Shown: positions 56,158 to 64,000 of the stretch, one piece after another
How the letters are laid out: each line of letters begins with the position of its first letter
How positions within the stretch are numbered: position 1 is the stretch's first letter
From: Taudactylus pleione
Lineage: Eukaryota; Chordata; Amphibia; Anura; Myobatrachidae
Assembly: GCA_031769625.1 (NCBI GenBank)
Contig: JAUIMM010000547.1
Coordinates: 1,612,001-1,676,000 of the forward strand
Length of the DNA stretch: 64,000 nt
Reading direction: 5' to 3'
The notes under the pieces: model-generated
Databases searched by the model: none
The model's input: only the letters and a program-made list of their open reading frames with translations
Told to the model about the DNA's origin: nothing
Position numbers and translations under genes: made by a program

Positions 56158-56440
56158 CTAGCTACACACTGGAGCGATTTGCCGTTTTGTAACAACATAT
56201 CGCCTACATCATTCAGTGTTTGCGCGTTCCCGCGGGCGTTAGCGATGGTCACCAAGTTTGATGCCCTGCACATCAAACCTAGTGGTATCGCTAGTGGCCA
56301 GTGCATTGTTAATGAATGATGGAATGGTGATCGTTCCGTCATCCATTAAAGTCGTCCAGTGTAGACGCACAATCACTTTTCACGGGCATTCGTTCTGATG
56401 TCAGAGCGAATGTCCCTCTCCCCAGGGTGTACCTAGCTCT
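56158..56440. mobile_element. MITE-like repeat in the membrane-protein gene intron
   Basis: AGCTAGCTACACACTGGAGCG on the left, with ACACTGG/CCAGTGT and GGTACACC-type motifs on the right (CCAGTGTAGACG at 56356; GGGTGTACCTAGCT at 56425). ATTCAGTGTTTGCGCG and AATGATGGAATGGTGATCG blocks partly repeat. This resembles other 'CATACACT'-ended elements at 19918 and 58105. Confidence 0.6.
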
Positions 56441-56949
56441 AGTCTGTGTGGTCATCATCCAACAGTAATAACAGACTGCAATGGAGCCAGAAGTAATCGC
56501 CGATCTCAGAGGCCACACTGTTGTATGCTTTAGCCATTTAGCCATCCATGTGTACAATACTCCTCTGCTGAGCTGCACAGTGGTGTCCATGTATGACCAT
56601 CTTTAGTGTCAATATGCAATTTTTGTATTTTGATTTTCTTTTTAAACAGTCCAAGGTGGTGGTGTTGTGTTTTGTTTGTTTTTTTCTTTTGTTTTTTCAT
56701 TTACTTCGTGTTTTATCGCATTGTTTTATTTCTTTTAACACAATGGTGCATCCCAAAGTCAGAAGAATACGGTGGATCCTGGTTCATCAGACTCGTTCAT
56801 TGTTTTGTGTCTTTTGCTTTAATGCACCACTGGGCTAAAAGACAATTACTCCACCTTTTAACTGCTGATTTTTGGAGGAAATTGTAGAATATAGAAGTTT
56901 TTAATTAAGTGTTAACTGCACTAATGGCACAACTTGTCTCTGTTTCCAG

Positions 56950-57009
56950 ATTATGGCTGTTCCTGGGGTGCTGGCTCTGTTTTCATCACAGAAGAAAAAC
57001 CCTGTACTA
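56950..57009 (+). CDS. Unidentified multi-pass membrane protein, second coding exon
   Basis: A 20-codon exon between CTGTTTCCAG and GTAAGTT. It reads IMAVPGVLALFSSQKKNPVL, phase 0 at both ends. With the WAGM of the previous exon it forms the second membrane segment, followed by a short basic loop (SSQKKNP) that is a typical cytosolic turn in tetraspan proteins (compare the KK/RK turn after helix 2 in MS4A-like proteins). The short size and symmetrical phase fit this kind of gene. Confidence 0.8.
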
Positions 57010-57095
57010 GTAAGTTTGCTTTTCTGCCTCACTGCACATTGCTCTGCACATGCCTTTTACCTATTAGTCACTAACAAAAATGTCTTTGTTAATAG

Positions 57096-57233
57096 GTGAA
57101 CACACTTATTGCTGCCTCTATGTTCTCTTGTTTCACCACCTTAATCATGATCGTGTATGCGTGCCTAACCCTCGCTTATGGGGAGGATGACGATGATGTA
57201 TTCTCTCATACCCCTGTACACATTATTCATACA
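57096..57233 (+). CDS. Unidentified multi-pass membrane protein, third coding exon
   Basis: The acceptor TTTGTTAATAG ends at 57095. The 46 codons read VNTLIAASMFSCFTTLIMIV, YACLTLAYGEDDDDVFSHTP, VHIIHT before GTAAGT at 57234. Residues 76-103 form the third membrane helix; the acidic GEDDDD and the His-rich stretch would lie on the following, probably extracellular, loop. Phase 0 at both ends, so three exons give 121 codons in one frame. The fourth helix and C-terminus should lie downstream, but no matching exon was found up to 64000. Confidence 0.82.
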
Positions 57234-57239
57234 GTAAGT

Positions 57240-58095
57240 GCCTTCTACATATGTGAAATTGACACTTCTTCCAACTGCAGTTATCTGTCTTAGGCAGCAA
57301 AATGTGTCTATTATCAAGTTCATATGCCAGTTCTTTCTCCCCCAGTGGACACACTGCTATTTATTGCTACTAATGTACTTGTCACACTGTAACCGCCGAC
57401 CCAGATCTCAAGTGCACTACAGCACATGTGCGACATCTCCGCACGTCTTCTCAGTCTGTGGCCGTGCCCATGAGCATCTCACATATACCGTAAATTGTGC
57501 CACACAGTGGAAGCACCACAGGCCGACACCACCGATTATTGCTGCCATAGACTGTGCAACACCCATCTACGCACAGCACCTGCATTAACCCTGAAGCTCC
57601 TGGTTGGATCTGTCTTCTAATACTGTATGTGCATACTCTCATTTACCCTGTGTTACACTTATAGACCAATAATGCCTGATTTAGTTATCTGCAGCGTGGA
57701 CTGACCGCCATTGCACACCACTGTCATTATCAAGACCATAGGTTCTGCCATTACTATTATGGGGTTAGAGCTGGCACTCAGGAGCTGGGCGCTTAGAGAG
57801 GGAGAGGAGAGTTGGGATATTACAACAAACTGAGACTTAAGACAGATTTCGGCTAAATCGGAATGACAAATTGGGCATATCGTGCAGTGTGTATGCCCAA
57901 TTTGCACCCTCCCGTAGTTGCATGTGATATATGTGATTGGCTGTGCTGCACGCGCCATACATATTAAAGAAGGACGGAACGAGTGGTCATTCCGGCATTT
58001 ATTCAGACTGATAATATTTACCGCTCCAATATGTTCCCAGCTTTATTATTTTAGAATGGTTACACTGGAGTGACAGCAGGTGGCGCTGTCACATA
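57240..58095. other. Probable intron, no exon recognised
   Basis: A small inverted motif, ATTGGGCATATCGTGCAG to GTGTATGCCCAAT (57870-57901), suggests one MITE remnant. Open frames on both strands are shadow-like and lack similarity. Confidence 0.5.
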
Positions 58096-58330
58096 ATGTG
58101 TTATGTTGGCCATACACTAGTGCGATTTCTGGCCGATTGCCCGATTTGTGACGCGTCGTGCGATGAATTTTGTGGAAATCGTGTAGTTTTTAAGATCGGA
58201 TGTGATCCGATGCGTGCTTCCGCAGCTCTTAAAATGTATTGGTTGATCACACCGATGTGCAGCCCATCATATCTATCCTGATCGTGCCATGTATTTGCGC
58301 ATGCGATGCATGGTACGTCTGAGCGGCATC
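58096..58330. repeat. MITE-like repeat (GGCCATACACTAGTGCGAT)
   Basis: TGTTGGCCATACACTAGTGCG on the left resembles the end of the nested element at 19918. The right side, CATGCGATGCATGGTACG, is only a weak complement. Confidence 0.5.
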
Positions 58331-59629
58331 ATTTGTTAAAAAGACTCATGCATGCATCTGTCTTTAATAAAATAAACACAGATTCATGGATGGTTCAGTG
58401 CAAACCATCCCTACATCTGTGGAGAAAAAAAAATGTGGTGGGTGCCGTGTTGATATTGTGTAGTGAGAAAAAAAAAAAAAGTGAAAACATTGTCTTTACG
58501 AGTAGAACTGCAGGTCCCAGCAAGCCTCCCCCGCATGCTGGTACTTGGGGAACCACATTACTTGTTCCCATGCACGGTTACAGGACTTTTTTCGGGCTGC
58601 ACCCAGCCTGTGGAGAGCCCTCCCACGCACAATAAGACTTTCCACTAGTTTCCAAACATTCAAGCGTTCTCTGAAAACTCACCTCTTCAGACAAGCTTAT
58701 CAGATTCCAGGACCACCCACATAACCTTTTATAGCTCCCTATCTAACTCTCTTCTTATAGTAAACACCTATCACATCTTCTCTTTCTTCAATTTAACATC
58801 CTCCTAACCAGGGCTCGAAGTGAGCCGGTATACAGCGGTATGCTATACCGCTACTTCAGCCAGTGTTCCATCGGCGCTGGGAGCTAAAGAGCAGCTGCAG
58901 CATAATGTGGAGATGTGTCCCGCTGGGGACACTTCTCCAAGCAGCTCTGGCCTGACCTAGCATGGAGGTGAGGATGATTCCCGGCACCATGACAGATGCG
59001 GCCACAGTATTACAAACCCGGCGCCGGTCGTTAACCAATTACGGACCGGCGCCCGAATCAAGAATTATCTGCTGTGGTTATTTTAATTTGGTACTGGTCA
59101 ATCATGGCTTGCGGACCGGCATCCAATCAGAAGCAGCCACGCGGCTGTATCTGATTGGCTGCTGTTCCGTGCCGTGATTGGTTCAAAGCCGGCACCAAGT
59201 CTATAGCCTGGAAGGAGGATGCAGATCTGCCAGCGGAGCTCCACCGCCTGCTGGGGAAGGGGAGGAGAAGCTGCACTAGACTGTCAGTGCTGACTCCGGA
59301 CTTGGACAGGTACAGGGAGTCAGAGAGGGGAGTATTTAGTGTGATATGCAGGGGGTGGGGGGAGGGGGCTGTATTCATGGCTGTAAGGAGTGTTCCATGG
59401 CTGTATGGAACACTCCTGTGCAGGCTCCTCCCTGGCCAAGAAAGCAGAGTGCGTGCTAAACGCAGTGACTCAGTGGCCATGTGCTCTGCCCACACTCAGC
59501 CAGGGCTGACTCTCTATGCAGCATGAGGAGAAGCAGGGTGATGGACCAGGACCTGCCCACATGTCTGGGCTCCTTCATACGTTCATATTCTACTACCATA
59601 GCAGCCTGAGGTCAGGTAAGTATCACCCG

Positions 59630-59812
59630 TGAGAGAGAGGGAAACGTGTAGTGTGGGGTGCAGGATGTGAGAGAGAGGGAAGCGTGTAGTGTGGGGTGCA
59701 GGATGTGAGAGAGAGGGAAGCGTGTAGTGTGGGGTGCAGGATGTGTGAGAGGGAAGCATGTAGTGTGGGGTGCAGGATGTGAGAGAGGGAAGCGTGTAGT
59801 GTGGGGTGCAGG
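59630..59812. repeat. 38-bp minisatellite inside the hAT element
   Basis: Units contain GAGAGAGAGGGAAGCGTG and TAGTGTGGGGTGCAGGATGT. About five units differ mainly in the number of GA dinucleotides. The array resumes degenerately after the nested element (60426-60510, GGTGCAGGGTGTGGGAGCAA). Confidence 0.9.
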
Positions 59813-60425
59813 CAGGGGCTGGCTGGCAACTTTTAGCCTAGGGGGCAAATGCATGCAGGCGGCCCTGGCAGAGGAGTAGCGTGTAGCCAGGGTGCCCGAA
59901 GAACGTGCGTGCTATGGCGCCGACCCCCCTCAAGTGTTTCATGGAGGAGGCGGGTCCATATGGGGTTAATGTAAGGTAAAAATAAAGATTAGGGGCAGCC
60001 CCCTGTCATAGTGTCCATATGCAGTGCCCCCGTGTGCCACAGGAGATAACACCCTTATGCAGGCCTCCAGTAGTGCCCCCAGTAGTGGTCCCCCCTGTTC
60101 AGTGCCCCTTGTGCCCCCAGTAGTAAGCCCCTTATATAGTGCCCCCAGTAGCAGTCCACCCCCCCATGCAGTGCCCCCAATAGTGGTAACCCTTATGCAA
60201 TGTCCCTTAAATAGTGGCCCCAGTTGTAGTCTCCCCCCTATGCAGTACCCCCAGTATTGCCCTTTATATAGAGCCCCCAGCAGTGAGTAGTAGTAGCAGC
60301 AGCGTCCGGTCAGCGCTACACACGCGGTGCAGTCTGTGTCACAGTGACACAGACTGCACCGGCCCGCATGACGCTGCTACCCGGGGGGCACATGGCACCC
60401 TGCCCCCCGGCCCAGCCCGCCACTG
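59813..60425. mobile_element. Second hAT element nested in the first hAT
   Basis: Ends CAGGGGCTGGCTGG and CCAGCCCGCCACTG are inverted repeats. GGTGCAGG flanks it at 59805-59812 and 60426-60433, a perfect 8-bp duplication of a minisatellite unit. The 613-bp interior contains an AGTAGTGCCCCC-type array (60015-60290) and a perfect hairpin at 60326-60360. Confidence 0.93.
60326..60360. repeat. Perfect 17-bp hairpin
   Basis: GGTGCAGTCTGTGTCAC, a single A, then GTGACACAGACTGCACC. It lies near the right end of the nested hAT and could extrude as a cruciform. Confidence 0.95.
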
Positions 60426-60901
60426 GGTGCAGGGTGTGGGAGCAAGGAAGTAGGCAGTGTGAGATGCAGGGGGTGGGAGAGGGTAGTACACAGTGAGAGG
60501 TGCAGGGTTTGAGATAGAAGCAGAGGCTGAATCTTATTATCAAAATCCCCAAACCTTGTGGAGGGGGGGGTTCAATTAAAACTTCCATACCCCCACTTCA
60601 AAATTCCCACTTCGAGCACTGCTCCTAACCCTAGGCCAACTTTCCAGTGTGATTGCAGATGTTCTTCGTGGGCTGAATAATCCAATCGAGCTGGACCAAT
60701 TTGCAATATGTAGCACCTCTCCTTGTGTATCAACACCTATTTCCTTATAGATTGTAAGCTTGCGAGCAGGGCCCTCTTACCCTTATGTATGTCATGTATG
60801 TATGTCTTTTACAACCCAGTATAATGTTAATGTTGATTCAAATTGTAAAGCGCAACGGAATTTGCTGCGCTATACAAGAAACTTTAATAAATAAAAATTA
60901 A

Positions 60902-62128
60902 GGGCCCACTGGTACCTGTAGTTCACCTGTAAATAAATGCTTAAATAAACACAATACACACACACCATGAAGTATAGTTTTAATACTCACTCACTACCTG
61001 GACTAGTCCTTTTTCTCCCTGTAGGCATCCTTTTTTTTTTTTTCTTGGTAAAACTAAAACAAAAAATGAAAATTCGGCCCATGAAACAGGTACAAACCAC
61101 GATGGTTGATACGTCCCGAATGAAGAGCTCAGACGCGGCATTACCCTTTGTAGTGCTGTGTCTGAGTATTCATTGGCTGAGAGAGCTCAGCCCCCGCCTC
61201 TCTCAGCCAATGAAGAGCTCCCACCATTGACTACAGTGGTGAGAACCGTTCGTTGGCTGAGAGGCGGAAGGCTAGTCTCGTTCAGTGGCGGGGTTTCCAT
61301 GGTGAAATCCCGCCGATGAGCTCTCATTCGGGAAGTATCATTCTTATAGAATGGTACTTAAGTACGTGTTTCTGCTCTTTTTGTGTTTTGGACCGAAGAG
61401 GACCCGAACTTCGCAGAGGAGACTGTGAGTATGGATATTGTTTCACAGGTACCCTATGGATATTCTACATGGACAAAGGGACCGATTGCTACAGGGATAC
61501 ATAGGCGAGTATGCGCATGGTATGCAGTTAGGAAGTCGACTGTTTAAATGCCGGCTTCCCGACTGTGCAATCTCGATGGGACAAATGATAGGCGTCGAAA
61601 TCCCGACACCTATCATCCCTATGCCAGGAGCCTGGCACCCGGCATACTGAACCAAGGTAAGGCGGGCACGGACAGCTGTGGGGGGGTGAGGTTAGGTTAG
61701 TGGCTACCGGGGGGGGGGGGAGACTTAGGGTTAGGCACCCCCCCAGGAGGGCTAGGGTTAGGCTGCGGGGACGGGGGGGATGGGGTTAGGCACCCCCCGG
61801 GAGTGTTAGGATTAGGCTGCGGGTTAGGTTTAGGTACTTATGGGGTTAGGCACTAGGGGGAAAGGTTTAGGGTTGGGCACCCCTAAGAGACTGTTAGGGG
61901 GAGGGGGGAGGACCAGGGATAGTTGGTGTACTTACCGATCGGGATTTTCATTGGTGCCGGTCTTCCAGCATCGGGATTTGAACTGCCGGCCATAGGTCCG
62001 GCGGTCATTCATACCGATCCCATGTGTGTGGAAATGTGTTTGTTTAAAACTCTATACTTTGTACGGTGTGTGTCCTGTGTTTATTTTTAATATTGCTTTT
62101 GCAGTGAAACTACAGGTACCAGTGGGCC
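60902..62128. mobile_element. Foldback element with perfect ends, carrying a nested repeat
   Basis: Outer ends GGGCCCACTGGTACCTGTAG and CTACAGGTACCAGTGGGCCC are exact complements. A central stem at 61169-61214 pairs TCATTGGCTGAGAGAG with CTCTCTCAGCCAATGA. AATACTCACTCACTACCTGG and similar blocks correspond to the element at 54285-55620. The stretch 61506-62015 is an inserted GGGTTAGG-type repeat. No coding sequence. Confidence 0.82.
61506..62015. repeat. Dispersed repeat with GGGTTAGGC arrays, nested
   Basis: Starts TATGCAGTTAGGAAGTCGAC and ends near GGTCCGGCGGTCATTCATAC. Contains GATAGGCGTCGAAATCCCGA with its complement TCGGGATTT-type near the right, and irregular TTAGGGTTAGGCACCCCCC units at 61686-61900. 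Same family as 34130-34670. Confidence 0.78.
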
Positions 62129-62439
62129 CGTAATGAGCTGAATTCTGGTACTTGTGGCTCTCCAATTACCAGCATGCAGGGGAGGCTTGCTGGGACCTGC
62201 AGTGCCACAGCAAAAGATAATATTTTCAACTATTTGAAATGCACTACACTACATAATCAATCAACCCGGCACCCACTGCCCAGGGTTGTTGGGGATAGCT
62301 CCTGGCTATCAGCCTACGCCTGGGGGGTCCCCAGCCCCCCAGGGATCCCCGGCTTGGGCTGACTAGCAGTCGGGGATGATGCTTTGGCTGGGGGGGGCCC
62401 CACGCAAAATTTTTATGGGGGTGTGTGTCCTTCTGTTAT

Positions 62440-62690
62440 TTTGACCTTCTATCTTTATATACAAATCCACAGTTTACAAGCCAAGATCGTGAAATTAATT
62501 ACTGTTCATTTTTAATTAATTAAAAAACACAATTTTTGCATAGCATTCGCCCTCTACAGGTCAGGTACGGAATTACAAAAGTATTTAGCTTGTCTAACAT
62601 TTTTTCTTTTCTATCAATACTATATAAAAGCGAAAATTTTTCCTTCTGTCTTTCTATACAAATCCACAGTTTACAAGCCAAGATCTCTCA
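62440..62690. repeat. Direct duplication of about 50 bases
   Basis: ATACAAATCCACAGTTTACA followed by AGCCAAGATC occurs near 62458 and again near 62659, about 200 bases apart, each preceded by CCTTCTGT and TCTTT. Not assigned to a family. Confidence 0.75.
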
Positions 62691-62819
62691 TGGTTCTACA
62701 CCAAATAAGAGTAAAAGCATATAATTTAAGTCACCGAACATCATTTACTATGGCTCTCGCGTGGAGTTTACAGCATTTTTTTTTTTTTTTTCATGCTGTA
62801 TGAATTTATAACCACTATT

Positions 62820-64000
62820 AGGGATGAGCGGGTTTGGTTTTCAGAGAACCAAACCCACCAGAATTTCAGGGATCCGGGGTGATCCAAACCAACTTGGATC
62901 TCACTGCCTGCCCGGATCCCTCACCTGAGGCACAACATTTTCGATCCCGCTGACTGGTCGCAAAGTTTTGTATTGAGCGGGCTTAACGCTGTCTGTCACT
63001 GCTCTCAGCCAATCAGCGTTAAGGCCATTTAATATGCACACAGGAAGCAAAAGAAGATGGCGCCCACCATCCCCTGCTGCCTGACACCGCCGGCACTCCC
63101 GCTGCCGACACCCCCACTGGCAGCATCCCCCGCTGTAGACACTGCCGGCACCCCTGCACTGCTGCCCCACGTACTGAGGACACCGTCAGTGACCCCCATG
63201 CTGCCGGCACTCCCACTCTGAGGACACCGCCAGCACCCCTGCACTACCAACAGTCAGCAAACCTGCACTGAAGACACTGCTGGCACTGCCGACATTGCCG
63301 GTACCCTTCACTGAGGACACTGCCAGCACCACAGCACTGCCATTCCACATACTGAGGACACAGTCAGCAACCCCTGCACTGCCGACACAGCCAGCAAACC
63401 TGCATTAAAGTCACCGATGGCACCCCCGCACTGCCGACATGACTGGTACCCTTCACTGAGGGCACTGCTGGCACTTCCACACTGGGGACACCACCGGCAT
63501 CCCTGCACTACCGACACTGTCAGCACACATGCAATGAGGACACTGCTGGCACCCCTGCTTTGGCCGACATCACCGGCACCCTGCACTAAGGACACTGCCA
63601 GCACCCCCACACTACTGCCCCACAGATTGAGGACTCCGTCAGCGACCCCCACACTGTCGCTACTCCCACAAAAAGTTCATACCAGCACAGTCGGCACTCC
63701 TGCACTGAGGACACACCGCTGGCACCCCCGCTCTGCCGGCACTATGCACTCAGGACACTGCCAGGGCCCCCACTCTGCCAACACCGCCACACTGATGGTA
63801 CTTCCGCATTGAGGACGCCACTGGCACTCTCTCATTGAGGACACCACCAGCTCCCTGCACTGCCGACACTGCTGTCACAGTAAGTGCACTATTGATGTAT
63901 CCAACCCACAATGTATAACACACTGTATCCTGTTGGAACTTGGAAGCTAAACTGCCACATGTTAGTGCCGCCCACTATGTCGCTTAGTTTAGTCAGCCAG
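62820..64000. repeat. Second copy of the 28900-30262 repeat, cut by the window edge
   Basis: GATGAGCGGGTTTGGTTTTC, GGATCCGGGGTGATCC, CTCTCAGCCAATCAGCGTTAA, AAGAAGATGGCGCCCA, the GCACTGCCGACAC array and the GTAAGTGCACTATTGATGT tail follow in the same order as in the first copy. The central hairpin has lost most of its left half. The array has a different unit order. Confidence 0.85.

Larger units (their letters stand above)
58809..60621. mobile_element. hAT element inserted in the LINE, with internal minisatellite
   Basis: Ends CAGGGCTCGAAGTG and CACTTCGAGCACTG are inverted repeats, with a perfect 8-bp duplication CTCCTAAC. There is no transposase. The 1.8-kb interior holds a GGGTGCAGGATGTGAGAGAG minisatellite (59630-59812, continuing at 60426) that is interrupted by a second hAT at 59813-60425. 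Confidence 0.93.
58605..60890 (+). mobile_element. L2-type LINE 3' end, split by a hAT insertion
   Basis: 58609-58700 encodes LWRALPRTIRLSTSFQTFKR then SLKTHLFRQAYQ, the conserved extreme C-terminus of L2-like ORF2 proteins. The 3' tail resumes after the insertion at 60630 and continues through ATTGTAAGCTTGCGAGCAGG to TGCGCTATACAAGAAACTTT and AATAAATAAA, the usual L2-type tail. The 5' end is truncated at about 58605, as normal for LINEs. CTCCTAAC at 58801-58808 and 60622-60629 marks the insertion site. Confidence 0.85.

Overview
The window looks like vertebrate nuclear DNA, most likely from a frog or another amphibian with a large, transposon-rich genome. Protein-coding DNA is sparse and split into exons with canonical AG/GT splice sites. 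The rest is mostly introns and intergenic DNA packed with DIRS tyrosine-recombinase retrotransposons, Tc1/mariner elements, non-autonomous hAT and Harbinger-like elements, foldback elements and minisatellites. The amphibian assignment is inference from this repeat mix and from a SETD7 protein that is close to, but distinct from, the mammalian one.

Two host genes are supported, both on the + strand and both partial. (1) The last three coding exons of SETD7, a SET-domain lysine methyltransferase, lie at 1635-1752, 14106-14263 and 14687-14867. The 12.4-kb intron between the first two holds a decayed DIRS element that is itself interrupted by a Tc1 element, and a head-to-head pair of about 860-bp elements. 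Twin AATAAA signals near 15981 and 16005 could end the transcript. (2) Three phase-compatible exons of a small multi-pass membrane protein lie at 55794-56019, 56950-57009 and 57096-57233. I do not recognise the gene with confidence. Its 3' exons were not found.

Layout: 1-1424 Tc1 element (- strand, cut by the window edge); 1635-14867 SETD7 exons with a repeat-filled intron; 14868-28400 mostly single-copy DNA with scattered small elements; 28420-34670 a repeat cluster with tandem arrays, a nested insertion and hAT elements with perfect 8-bp target duplications; 35671-41602 a nearly complete DIRS element on the - strand with inverted terminal repeats, internal complementary region, gag-like, RT/RNase H/DAM-like and tyrosine recombinase ORFs; 42919-45557 a 45-bp minisatellite and small elements; 46970-49304 a 5' fragment of a second DIRS lineage; 49676-54148 a 4.5-kb compound minisatellite whose units contain variable TG runs; 54285-55620 a large foldback element; 55794-57233 the membrane-protein exons; 58605-60890 an L2-type LINE 3' end split by a hAT that is split by a second hAT; 60902-62128 another foldback element; 62820-64000 a second copy of the repeat at 28900-30262.

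I did not find a new coding system. The most interesting material is structural: non-autonomous elements that carry internal minisatellites, nested insertions dated by intact target duplications, foldback elements whose hairpins keep pairing through compensatory changes, and a compound minisatellite with ordered sequence variants.
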